Source of the DNA: QHWK01 sp035315685
GTDB lineage: Bacteria; Acidobacteriota; Vicinamibacteria; Vicinamibacterales; CAVVIG01
DNA length: 19,879 bases
Reading direction: 5' to 3'
Assembly (NCBI GenBank): GCA_035315685.1
Contig: DATFXR010000393.1
Location: forward strand, 1 to 19,879
The notes under the pieces were generated by a model. It saw nothing but the letters and a program-made list of their open reading frames with translations, was not told where the DNA came from and did not search any database. A program made the translations under genes and the position numbers. The stretch's first letter is position 1; each line of letters opens with the position of its first letter. This document shows, in pieces, positions 1-7,428 of this stretch.

Positions 1-639
1 CATGCCGAGCGGATCGAAGATGTGCGCCTTCGCGTAGCGATCGAGCCGCTCGCCGCTCACGCGTCCGACGATATCGCCGAGGAGAAAGAAGTTGATGTCG
101 CTGTAGACGAAGCGCTCGCCGGGAGGCGCGGTCGGCACTTCTTCGATCGCGCGCCGGATCGCTTCGTCACTGCCGTGGAACTCGACTTCGAGGTCGAGAT
201 CCGGCCGCAGCCCGGACGTGTGGGTCAACAAATGACGGATGGTGATGCCGTTCTTGTTGTTCTTCTCGAAGCCCGGGACGTACTGAGAGACCGGATCGCT
301 CAGGCGGATCCGCCCCTGCTCGATGAGCTGCATCACGCTCGTGGTGGTCGCGACCACTTTCGTCAGCGAGGCGAGATCGAAGATGGTGTCCTCGCTCATC
401 GGCTCGAACGCAGGCGCGACGGCGCGCTGGCCGAAAGCGTTGTGATACACGACAGTGTCGCCGCGGCCGACCAGCACGACCGCACCGGGCAGATCGTGAC
501 GTGCGATCGCGGCATTGACGAGCGTGGCGATCGGCGCGAATCCGGCAGTCGATTCGGTCGCGATCGCGGGCGTCTGCGCGTGCGGACGCACTGCGATCGC
601 GAGGGCCGCGCACAGTGCCGCGGCGAGGCGTCGTTTCAC
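1..639 (-). CDS. Serine beta-lactamase-like hydrolase (class C / beta-lactamase-related family), exported, 3' part outside the window
   Basis: The reading frame is open from a GTG at 639 to the window edge, giving 213 residues of the N-terminal half. A short signal peptide (about residues 1-22, ending near HAQ) points to export. The catalytic S-x-x-K motif is seen as SLTK (S91, K94), preceded by the typical DTIFDLA. The family's HLLTHTSG block lies at 136-143, and the second motif appears as Y179-S-D181, within YSDINFFLLG, in place of the usual Y-x-N. These features place it with AmpC-like, esterase and D-aminopeptidase-type serine hydrolases; the substrate cannot be told. The GTG start is chosen because the signal peptide follows it directly. 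An in-frame TTG nine bases upstream is possible, and no Shine-Dalgarno is evident. The gene is divergent from the TPR gene at 682, with overlapping candidate -10 boxes between them. Confidence 0.9.
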   Translation of the reverse strand, partial: MKRRLAAALCAALAIAVRPHAQTPAIATESTAGFAPIATLVNAAIARHDLPGAVVLVGRGDTVVYHNAFGQRAVAPAFEPMSEDTIFDLASLTKVVATTTSVMQLIEQGRIRLSDPVSQYVPGFEKNNKNGITIRHLLTHTSGLRPDLDLEVEFHGSDEAIRRAIEEVPTAPPGERFVYSDINFFLLGDIVGRVSGERLDRYAKAHIFDPLGM

Positions 640-646
640 GGGATTC

Positions 647-656
647 AATATATACT
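647..656. promoter_or_regulatory. Overlapping divergent -10-like boxes in a 42-bp intergenic region
   Basis: On the plus strand TATACT (651-656) could serve the TPR gene. On the minus strand TATATT (652-647) lies seven bases before the GTG of the beta-lactamase-like gene. The two boxes share two bases, so the two promoters would be mutually exclusive. No convincing -35 hexamer is visible for either, so this is a candidate only. Confidence 0.3.
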
Positions 657-681
657 GAGGCCTTTAGAGGGGGATTCGCGC

Positions 682-1632
682 ATGCGTCAGCGTCTTCACC
701 TGCCTCGAGGCGTGCTGGCCGCGCTGTTGGTCGCCGTGTTTGCCGCCGCAGCCGCGGCGCAGACCGGCCGCGTCGGCGGAACGGTCAAGGACGAATCGGG
801 CCAGCCGCTCAAAGGCGCCACCATCACCGCCGAGAATCCGAGCGCGTCGCCCAGCAGCTTCACCGCGACGACCGACGACAAGGGGCGGTTTTCGATCATC
901 GGTCTGAAGGCTGGCCCGTGGACGTTCAGCGCGCAGGCGCCCGGATTTGCGCCCGAATCGGGCAAGCTCAACGTGCAGACGATCGGCTCGCCGAATCCGC
1001 CGCTCACCTTCACCCTGCGAAAGGGCGGCGGGGCCGCTCCGGCCGGCGCCCTCGGCGGGCTCGCCGCGAAGGATTTGCAGGCGGAGCTCGCGACCGCGGA
1101 CGGACTGTTCAACCAGCAGAAATGGGACGACGCGGTCGCCGCGTACCGCGCGATCATCGCCAAGGCTCCGTCGCTCACCGTCATCAACCTGCAGATCGCC
1201 GCCGCCTATCGCAACAAGAAGGACTATGACTCGGCGATCGCTGCCTACAACGAACTGCTCAAGGCCGATCCGAACAACGACAAGGCGATCATCGGCATCG
1301 GCATGACCAATCTCGAGAAGGGCGATCTGAAGGCCGCCGAGGACACGCTGACGAAGGCGGCGCAGGGCCCGAAACCGACACGCGAAGTGTTCTACAACCT
1401 CGGCGAGGTGAAGTTCTCCAAGGGATCCACCGACGAAGCGGCGCAGTGGTACCAGAAGGCGGCGGACCTGGATCCGTCATGGGGCAAGCCGCTGTTCAAG
1501 CTCGCGCTCGTGCAGCTGAACAAGGGCGACAAGGACGCAACGATCAAGGCGCTGGAGAAAGTGATCGCCGCCGATCCGACCTCGCAGGAAGCGACGCAGG
1601 CGAAGGCTGTGATTGAGCAGTTAAAGAAATAG
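682..1632 (+). CDS. Secreted TPR protein with N-terminal carboxypeptidase-regulatory-like domain
   Basis: This is a 316-residue protein. A signal peptide covers about residues 1-27, with hydrophobic core LAALLVAVFAAAAAA and a cleavage site near AQ. It is followed by a CarboxypepD_reg / transthyretin-like beta-sandwich domain (about 28-113: GRVGGTVKDESGQPLKGATI, then a GRFSIIGLKAG turn). A Gly/Ala linker (115-127) leads into about four to five tetratricopeptide repeats (135-314) with clear W/Y-A-x(6)-P spacing, e.g. WDDAVAAYRAIIAKAP and YDSAIAAYNELLKADP. The likely role is a periplasmic or surface protein-interaction scaffold. The ATG at 682 is chosen because it begins the signal peptide and has a G-rich Shine-Dalgarno (agaggggg, about 666-673). 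An upstream extension of the frame overlaps the divergent gene and is rejected. Element A begins at the base after the TAG stop, and the sulfatase-like gene follows on the same strand. Confidence 0.9.
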   Translation: MRQRLHLPRGVLAALLVAVFAAAAAAQTGRVGGTVKDESGQPLKGATITAENPSASPSSFTATTDDKGRFSIIGLKAGPWTFSAQAPGFAPESGKLNVQTIGSPNPPLTFTLRKGGGAAPAGALGGLAAKDLQAELATADGLFNQQKWDDAVAAYRAIIAKAPSLTVINLQIAAAYRNKKDYDSAIAAYNELLKADPNNDKAIIGIGMTNLEKGDLKAAEDTLTKAAQGPKPTREVFYNLGEVKFSKGSTDEAAQWYQKAADLDPSWGKPLFKLALVQLNKGDKDATIKALEKVIAADPTSQEATQAKAVIEQLKK

Positions 1633-1747
1633 CGTCAATGGCTGATGGCTGAATGGCTGATGGCTGAATGGTCGATGGTCAATGGTTGATGGATCGATCC
1701 ATTGACCATCCGCCATAGCCGTCAGCCATCAGCCATCAGCCATGACT
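1633..1747. repeat. Element A: intergenic dyad repeat made of ATGGCTG-type units
   Basis: The element starts flush with the stop codon of the TPR gene and ends about 8 bases before the next start. Its left half is tandem ATGGCTGA-like units and its right half is the inverted counterpart. An 11-bp perfect inner inverted repeat (ATGGTCAATGG / CCATTGACCAT) surrounds a short loop, and a 15-bp outer arm (ATGGCTGATGGCTGA) is matched by its complement, so a long RNA hairpin is possible. Positions 1713-1737, read on the minus strand, are identical over 25 nt to 12895-12919 in element B. There is no following T-run, so it is not a standard intrinsic terminator. Confidence 0.85.
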
Positions 1748-1754
1748 GAGTTCC

Positions 1755-3971
1755 GTGTCGCGTCCCCTGCGCTTCACCTTCATCATCTTCCTGGCGGCAC
1801 TCAGCACCACGCTGGCGGCCGTCGGGGGATGGCGTTTCGCCCGCGCGTCCGCGCCGGTCAGCGGACCGATCATCGTCATCTCGATCGATACGCTGCGCGC
1901 CGATCATCTGCCCGCCTACGGCTATCGCACGGTGAAGACGCCGGCAATCGACGCGCTCGCTGCCGACGGCGTCGTGTTCGACCGCGCGTACTCGCACGCG
2001 CCGCAGACGCTGCCGGCGCACGCCGCCCTGCTGTCCGGGCAACTGCCGTTCGAGACCGGTGTCCGCGACAACGTCGGCTTCTCGATCAAGCCGGGCGAGC
2101 GGCTGCTGCCGCAGATGCTGCGCGATCGCGGCTTCACGACCGCCGGAGTCGTGTCGGCGTACGTGCTGCGGAAGGAAACCGGCATCGCCCAGGGGTTCGA
2201 CTTCTTCGACGGCGAAATGCCGCCGGCGTCGCCCGAGCTGTCGATCGGTCAGGTCCAGCGCGACGGCAGCGAGTCGGAGCAGATCGCCGAGCACTGGCTC
2301 GAGTCGATCGGCACCGCGCGCGCGTTCCTGTTCCTGCATCTCTACGAGCCGCACAAGCCGTACGCGCCGCCGGAACGGTTCAGCGCCTACGCACCGTACG
2401 ACGGCGAGATCGCCTACGCCGACGAGATCGTCGGACGCCTGGTCCGCTATCTGAAGTCGCATCAGCTCTACGACCGATCGACCGTGATCCTCCTGTCGGA
2501 TCACGGTGAGGGGCTCGGCGACCATGGCGAGCAGGAGCACGGGCTGTTCGTCTACGACGAGGCGATTCACGTCCCGCTGATCATCAAGCAGGAGAGCAAC
2601 GTCGGCTCCGGCCGCCGCGTCGGCGATCTGGTCCAGCACATCGACCTGGTGCCGACGATTCTCGACCTGGTGAAGGCGCCGATCCCCGGCGGCCTCCACG
2701 GTCGCTCGCTCAAACCGGTGCTCGACGGAACCGGACGCCTCGATCCGACCACGGTGTACGCGGAAGCGCTGTACGCGCGCTATCACTTCGGCTGGAGCGA
2801 GCTGACCGCGGTGACCGACGAGCGGTATCGCTACATCAAGGCGCCTCGCGAGGAGCTGTACGACCTGGAGCACGACGCGCGCGAGCAGGCGAACCTCGCC
2901 GCCGAGCGGCCGCAGGCGCGTCAGGCGCTCCGCGGCGCGCTCGATCGCGTGTCCGCCGGCGCAGCAATCCACGCGCCGCACGAGGTGAGCGCCGAGGCGC
3001 GCGAGCGGCTCCAGGCGCTCGGATACGTCGGCCTGCAGGGCGACGTCGCCGTCGGGCCGGGCGAGACACTGCCCGACCCGAAGGACAAGCGCGAGATTCT
3101 CGAGCACTACCGCGAAGCGGTCGATCTCGCCGCCGAGCGGCGGTGGCCGCAGGCGATTGCGCTGCTGCAGGATATCCTGCGCGACGACCCGGAGATGGCG
3201 GACGTCTGGGCCCAGCTGGCGGTCTTCGCCACGCGCATCGATCGCTACGATCTCGCGGTCGACGCCTACAAGCGCCACATCGAGCTGCAGCCCGAGGAGC
3301 CGACCGCATACATCGGCACCGCGGCCGCGCTGCTGAAGCTGCGGCGGCTGGACGAAGCGCGCGAGTACGCGCAGCTCGCCGCGGACGTCGCCGTCCCGGC
3401 CAACCGGCGCGCCCGCGCGTCGGCGCACGAGATGCTCGCGAAGATCGCGCTCGCCAGGCACGACCCGGACGCCGCGCGCGAGGAGGCGCGGCTGGCGCGC
3501 GAACAGGACATGACGCTGCCGCTGCCGACGTTCATCGAAGCGCGGCTGTTGTATGACGACAGCCGGTATGCGGACGCGCTGCCGCTATTCCAGCAGGCGA
3601 TCAGCGAGCTGAAGAAGAGCACGGTTCAGATCACCGAGTTGCATTTCTATACGGCGGACACGCTCGGGCGGCTCGAGCGCTACGCCGAGGCCGAGGCCCA
3701 GTTCCTCGAGGAGCTGAGGTACTTCCCGCAGAACATCCGCGCGCGTGCCGGGCTGGCGATGCTCTATCAGGCGAACGCGCGGCCGGACGAGGCCGAACAG
3801 GTACTGCGCGACATGACGCGCATCACGCCGACGCCGGAGAGCTACGCGCTGGCGACGCGTCTGTATACGATGTTCGGGAACCGCAGGCAGGCCGAGGCGC
3901 TACGCGCCGAGTCCCGGCGCGCGTTCCCCCCGATCAAACCGCTACCGCTGCCCCACACTTCGCGCAATTGA
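1755..3971 (+). CDS. Sulfatase-fold hydrolase/transferase fused to TPR repeats, membrane anchored
   Basis: This 738-residue protein has an N-terminal hydrophobic segment (about residues 6-24), a signal anchor or signal peptide. The alkaline-phosphatase/sulfatase-fold domain spans about 37-395. Metal-ligand motifs are visible: ISIDTLRADH (D45) and LLSDHGEGLGDHG (D249, H250), followed by EHGLFVYDEAIHVPLII. The active-site loop reads SHAPQTLPAHAALLSG, so Thr85 stands where sulfatases carry the Cys or Ser that becomes formylglycine (C/S-x-P-x-R), and His89 replaces the Arg. A phosphodiesterase or phosphotransferase-like use of Thr is therefore as likely as sulfatase activity. Residues about 435-735 form several TPRs. 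The start is a GTG directly after element A with no obvious Shine-Dalgarno; it begins the signal segment. Co-transcription with the upstream TPR gene is possible but would have to run through element A. Confidence 0.9.
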   Translation: MSRPLRFTFIIFLAALSTTLAAVGGWRFARASAPVSGPIIVISIDTLRADHLPAYGYRTVKTPAIDALAADGVVFDRAYSHAPQTLPAHAALLSGQLPFETGVRDNVGFSIKPGERLLPQMLRDRGFTTAGVVSAYVLRKETGIAQGFDFFDGEMPPASPELSIGQVQRDGSESEQIAEHWLESIGTARAFLFLHLYEPHKPYAPPERFSAYAPYDGEIAYADEIVGRLVRYLKSHQLYDRSTVILLSDHGEGLGDHGEQEHGLFVYDEAIHVPLIIKQESNVGSGRRVGDLVQHIDLVPTILDLVKAPIPGGLHGRSLKPVLDGTGRLDPTTVYAEALYARYHFGWSELTAVTDERYRYIKAPREELYDLEHDAREQANLAAERPQARQALRGALDRVSAGAAIHAPHEVSAEARERLQALGYVGLQGDVAVGPGETLPDPKDKREILEHYREAVDLAAERRWPQAIALLQDILRDDPEMADVWAQLAVFATRIDRYDLAVDAYKRHIELQPEEPTAYIGTAAALLKLRRLDEAREYAQLAADVAVPANRRARASAHEMLAKIALARHDPDAAREEARLAREQDMTLPLPTFIEARLLYDDSRYADALPLFQQAISELKKSTVQITELHFYTADTLGRLERYAEAEAQFLEELRYFPQNIRARAGLAMLYQANARPDEAEQVLRDMTRITPTPESYALATRLYTMFGNRRQAEALRAESRRAFPPIKPLPLPHTSRN

Positions 3972-3991
3972 ACCCCACGCCGCAAAAAGCC

Positions 3992-4071
3992 CGTGGGATC
4001 CCACGAAGACACGAAGACACGAAGAAGAAATCTTTGTATTAAGAAACTTCGTGCTTTCGTGCCTTCGTGGG
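3992..4071. repeat. Element C: CACGAAG-unit dyad between convergent genes
   Basis: The left arm at 4000-4024 carries three tandem CACGAAG(A) units. The right arm at 4047-4071 is its inverted counterpart, with 23 of 25 bases matching. The loop is AT-rich. A 14-bp perfect palindrome (CGTGGGATCCCACG, 3992-4005) overlaps the left arm, so two alternative hairpins can form. It lies between the convergent stops of the sulfatase-like gene (3971) and TonB receptor 1 (4102), where a two-way transcription terminator would be expected. No other terminator is visible there. Confidence 0.8.
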
Positions 4072-4101
4072 CGCCTTTCCATCAGTGTGGCCTGATCGAA
4101 C

Positions 4102-6999
4102 CTAGAAGTAGAACCGCACGCCGATGCGCGCGATGCGGGGGTTCATCACTTCCAGCGTCTGCCCGAACCCGGTCGGACCGGTGAGCCGGACGTCGTACTG
4201 CCGCGCCAGGATCGTGCCGCTGTTGAAGAGGTTGAACACGTCGAAGTCGGCAGCCACCTTGGCGCCGCCGAAATTGAACGTCTTGCCGGCGCGCAGGTCG
4301 AACGTCGTCACCGCCGGCAGCCGGTGGTCGTCGGCGTGCGTCACGATCATCACGGTCTTGTGGCCGAGCGGGTCGCCCGTCGCGACGTCGCTCTGGTAGA
4401 ACGGCTCGGCATAGCCCTCCCGCCTGACGAGGCTGGCCGCGATGTCGATGCCCCACCTGGCGACATAGGCGGCGTTGGCGACGAACTGATACGCGGGCGC
4501 CACCATGTAGACGGCCGTCTTCCCGCTGCCATCGGCCTGACGGACGACCGGATCGCCGTTGACCTGCGGTCCGGCAAACGGTCTGGTCGCCGACGGAGAC
4601 GGCGCCGGCGTCGGATCGAGGATCGCCGTGGACGGATCGTCGAAGTACTCGCGCCAGTTGTTGGTCGAAAACGCCGCGCGTCCGTTCAACCGCTTCGAGA
4701 GGCGCTTGGTCGCAGCGATCTCGAGCCCCATGAACTGCTGGTGATAGCCGGGCCGGTTCGTCATCACCATACCGCCGCCCGGCGGCACTGCTGCCGCCTG
4801 CAGCGCGTACAGCGGGACGTTGTAGGCCCCGACTTCTGGCGCAGTGCCGGTGAGCGTCGCGGTCCGCACGTAATTCGACTGCGTGACGCCGATGAGCGGC
4901 GTCCACAGCAGCTTCTCCATCCGCCGGTACGTGACCGTCGCGCTGACGCCGAACGCCGCCGCCAGCTCCCGGTCGACGCCGACGGCGAACTCGTTGGTGA
5001 TCGGCGCCTTCACGCCTTGACCGACCTGGTTGATCGACGTCCCGCTCGAGGGATTCTTCGGATCGAATCCAGAGAACCCCTGGAGTCCCTGGTTCAGCAG
5101 CACTTCGCTCTGTTGCGCGGTACCGTCGCCGTTGCGATCGACGGCGTTGTAGTAGGCGTACGCATATTGAATCGGCGATACGAACGCGGCGAGCGACCCC
5201 GGCAGCTGCGAGGCGAACATCGCGTAGCTGCCGCGGACCACCGTCTTGCGCGATTCGTCGACCGCCAAGGTCGCCGACACTCGCGGCGTCACGTTCGACC
5301 AGGTGAACACGTTGTCGATCGGCAGCGCCGTTACCGCCGGCAGCAGGGTTTCGAAACCCGGAACGGCCGCGACGCTCGAGCGGCCGAGAGACGAGGACTG
5401 TCGATCGAAGCGCACGCCGCCAGTCAGCGTGAAGCGATTCAGCGACAGCGTGTCGGTCACGAACGCGTCGAGGAAGCGGGCGGTGGTGTAGGAGTTGTAG
5501 TCGCGCGCAACCTGCACGAGCATGTTCGGATAGCCTTCCCATGACGCCACGAGATGACTGGCCGGCCAGGCCTGCTGCGTATTGGCCGTCGTCGATCGCC
5601 AGCCGGCGCCCACCCGCACTTCATGCACGCCGCGGAAGTAGCTGGCGTCGCCGCCGACGAAGTGCTGCGGCCGGCTCGTCGCGTACGAGTAATAGCTGTT
5701 GTGCGCCACGCCGCCATCGTCGAAGTAGTAGTCCCTGGGGATTGCGCCGGTCGGGAGGAGGGTGAATCCGGCGTCCACGTACGCGACGCGTACCGAGGTG
5801 AACAGCTGTCGCGTCGAGAAGTTGCCCTCGCCTTTGAAGTACCGCGACGGTCCGCTCTGCTGCCAGGTCGTCTCGCGCGATCGCAGCGGGCCGGCGTCGC
5901 GGCCGTCCTCCGTCTTCTCGTTGTAGTAGTAGGCCATGTTGCCGCGGACCGACGGCTTCAGCCGGCCTTCGACCTTCAGCGCGCGCGACGACAGGTCGGT
6001 GTTGTCGGGCGAGCCGTCGAGTGCGAGCAGATCGCTGTGCAGCTTCCCGAACGAACCCCAGATCCAGACGCTGTCTTTGAGCAGCGGGCCGCCGAGATCG
6101 AAGCCGTAGTCCTGATAGCCGTCGGTGCGGTTCCCGCCGCCGGCGCCGGCGCTGCCGAGCGCGGCGGCGAGCTCGGGTGTCAGGTTGTCGGCCTGGAGAT
6201 TGTTGCCGGCGAAGAAGTAGCGGGCGCTGGCGTGCGGCAGGTTCTCGCCTTTGCGCAGGACCATGTTCACCTGCACACCGGCCGTGGGACTCTGCGCGTC
6301 GCCGCCGCCGGTGCGAACGGCCATTTCCCTCAGCATGTCGACGTCGTAATAGAACGGCGACGCGCCGTTGGCGAGACGCGGCCGCACCAGGTTGTCGCCG
6401 ACGTCGGTCACCGGCACGCCGTCGAGCGTCCAGGTGTTGTCGGTCGCTTGCGCGCCCTTCCCGTTGTAGTTCGACTGCCGTCCGGTCTCCGAGCCGCCGA
6501 CGTTGACGCGATCGGCGTACACCGCCGGAACCGTCTGCAGCGCGGCCCACGGGTCGCGCGGAGTCGGCAGGTTCTGCATCTCATCGAGGGAGATGTTCGT
6601 GGTGGTCGTGTCGCGGCGGACGTCGACCACCGGCGACACTGCGACGACGTTGACGGTTTCGGCGGTGCCGGCGACCTTCATTTTGGCGTCGAGCGCGGTG
6701 CTCGACCCGCTTTCGACGATGACGCTCGTGCTCGTGTACGGCGTGAACCCGGCGAGCGTGAGCTTCACGGTGTAGACGCCGACCGGCAGGTTGACGAAGT
6801 GCGCCTGGCCGGTGGCGTCGGAGATCTCGGTCTGCAGGAAGGGACCGCTGACGTCGACCGCGACGCCCGGCAGCCGGCCGCCGCTTTCATCTTCGATGGT
6901 GACGTCGATGCGGCCGGTGGACACCTGCGCGCGGGCTGGCGAGACGAACACGAGGGCAGCGAGAGCCGCCGCGGCGAACCTGCTAATCCAACGGATCAT
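4102..6999 (-). CDS. TonB-dependent receptor 1 (Oar-like, carboxypeptidase-regulatory N-terminus)
   Basis: This is a 965-residue outer-membrane receptor. The signal peptide is residues 1-24 (ending SPARA-Q). A CarboxypepD_reg-like domain covers about 28-110 (GRIDVTIEDESGGRLPGVAV, then the LPVGVYTVKLTLAGF turn). The plug-like region follows (about 112-235: TAETVNVVAVSPVVDVRRDT, then the TLDGVPV motif near 190-197), and the rest is a large beta barrel. The C-terminus IGVRFYF ends in an aromatic residue, as expected for the BAM-recognised beta signal. An EF-hand-like loop, DRNGDGTAQQSE (D621-E632), lies in a predicted outer loop. The family imports large or scarce nutrients, or secretes proteins, with TonB energy; the ligand is unknown. 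The ATG at 6999 is chosen for the signal peptide; the Shine-Dalgarno is weak. There is no SusD partner nearby. Confidence 0.92.
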   Translation of the reverse strand: MIRWISRFAAAALAALVFVSPARAQVSTGRIDVTIEDESGGRLPGVAVDVSGPFLQTEISDATGQAHFVNLPVGVYTVKLTLAGFTPYTSTSVIVESGSSTALDAKMKVAGTAETVNVVAVSPVVDVRRDTTTTNISLDEMQNLPTPRDPWAALQTVPAVYADRVNVGGSETGRQSNYNGKGAQATDNTWTLDGVPVTDVGDNLVRPRLANGASPFYYDVDMLREMAVRTGGGDAQSPTAGVQVNMVLRKGENLPHASARYFFAGNNLQADNLTPELAAALGSAGAGGGNRTDGYQDYGFDLGGPLLKDSVWIWGSFGKLHSDLLALDGSPDNTDLSSRALKVEGRLKPSVRGNMAYYYNEKTEDGRDAGPLRSRETTWQQSGPSRYFKGEGNFSTRQLFTSVRVAYVDAGFTLLPTGAIPRDYYFDDGGVAHNSYYSYATSRPQHFVGGDASYFRGVHEVRVGAGWRSTTANTQQAWPASHLVASWEGYPNMLVQVARDYNSYTTARFLDAFVTDTLSLNRFTLTGGVRFDRQSSSLGRSSVAAVPGFETLLPAVTALPIDNVFTWSNVTPRVSATLAVDESRKTVVRGSYAMFASQLPGSLAAFVSPIQYAYAYYNAVDRNGDGTAQQSEVLLNQGLQGFSGFDPKNPSSGTSINQVGQGVKAPITNEFAVGVDRELAAAFGVSATVTYRRMEKLLWTPLIGVTQSNYVRTATLTGTAPEVGAYNVPLYALQAAAVPPGGGMVMTNRPGYHQQFMGLEIAATKRLSKRLNGRAAFSTNNWREYFDDPSTAILDPTPAPSPSATRPFAGPQVNGDPVVRQADGSGKTAVYMVAPAYQFVANAAYVARWGIDIAASLVRREGYAEPFYQSDVATGDPLGHKTVMIVTHADDHRLPAVTTFDLRAGKTFNFGGAKVAADFDVFNLFNSGTILARQYDVRLTGPTGFGQTLEVMNPRIARIGVRFYF

Positions 7000-7126
7000 G
7001 TCGAGCCATCATATCAGCGGCGAGTTTTTCGGCTCCCAGCGCAGACGCTGCGATCGGCGGATCTGTTTCGGCATCGCGTTCAATTCGACGTCGACACTCG
7101 TGATCGGCCGTCGCCGGCGATTTCTT

Positions 7127-7163
7127 CCTTACGATGATGTAAGATAATGCGAAGCGTGTAAGG
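7127..7163 (+). promoter_or_regulatory. Candidate promoter/operator of the VapBC-type operon
   Basis: An inverted repeat CTTAC-6-GTAAG (7128-7143) overlaps a -10-like GATAAT (7143-7148). The left arm, extended to CCTTAC (7127-7132), can also pair with GTAAGG at 7158-7163, next to the Shine-Dalgarno. AbrB-type antitoxins normally repress their own operon by binding such palindromes, so autoregulation is the natural reading. No good -35 is visible. Confidence 0.4.
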
Positions 7164-7170
7164 AGGTTCG

Positions 7171-7428
7171 GTGCCGACAGCGACGCTGACGACGAAAGGA
7201 CAAATCACGATCCCGAGGGAGGTTCGCGACCACCTCGGCGTCGACGCCGGCGATCGCCTGAGCTTCGTCGTCCAGGACGATGGCAGCGTGGTAGTCAAAC
7301 CGCTCACGCGGCACGTTCGAGAACTTGGCGGCCTGCTCTTCCGGGCGGGGCGACGTCCCGTTCCGGTCGCCGAGATGGACGAGGGCATCGCGCGGCGGGC
7401 CCGCACCAAATTCGGTCGGCATCGATGA
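7171..7428 (+). CDS. vapB: AbrB/MazE/SpoVT-family antitoxin (VapB type)
   Basis: This is an 85-residue protein. Residues about 3-46 form a swapped-hairpin AbrB DNA-binding domain with the classic TLTTKGQITIPREVRDHLGV-type opening and GDRLSFVVQDDGSVVVKP. The C-terminal tail (about 47-85) is basic and would wrap the toxin. The GTG start at 7171 is supported by a strong Shine-Dalgarno (TAAGGAGG, 7159-7166) four bases upstream. The stop overlaps the toxin start by four bases (ATGA), the usual translational coupling in toxin-antitoxin pairs. The likely role is to neutralise the PIN protein encoded downstream and to repress the operon. Confidence 0.93.
   Translation: MPTATLTTKGQITIPREVRDHLGVDAGDRLSFVVQDDGSVVVKPLTRHVRELGGLLFRAGRRPVPVAEMDEGIARRARTKFGRHR

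Noticed and set aside
1633..1747. Insertion sequence or MITE with target duplication
   Set aside because: The dyad is built of short tandem units and I see no flanking direct repeat or transposase, so it is listed as a repeat only.
1722..3461. Long open frame on the minus strand opposite the sulfatase-like gene
   Set aside because: Antisense shadow of a gene with clear catalytic motifs and TPRs; composition is Arg/Val/Leu-rich with no motif.
4102..6999. SusC/SusD polysaccharide utilisation locus
   Set aside because: No SusD-like lipoprotein or glycoside hydrolase lies beside any of the three receptors; they look like stand-alone Oar-type receptors.
5554..7137. Long open frame on the plus strand (527 codons) opposite TonB receptor 1
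   Set aside because: Arg-rich antisense shadow with no recognisable fold; the minus-strand frame encodes a complete receptor with signal peptide and C-terminal beta signal.
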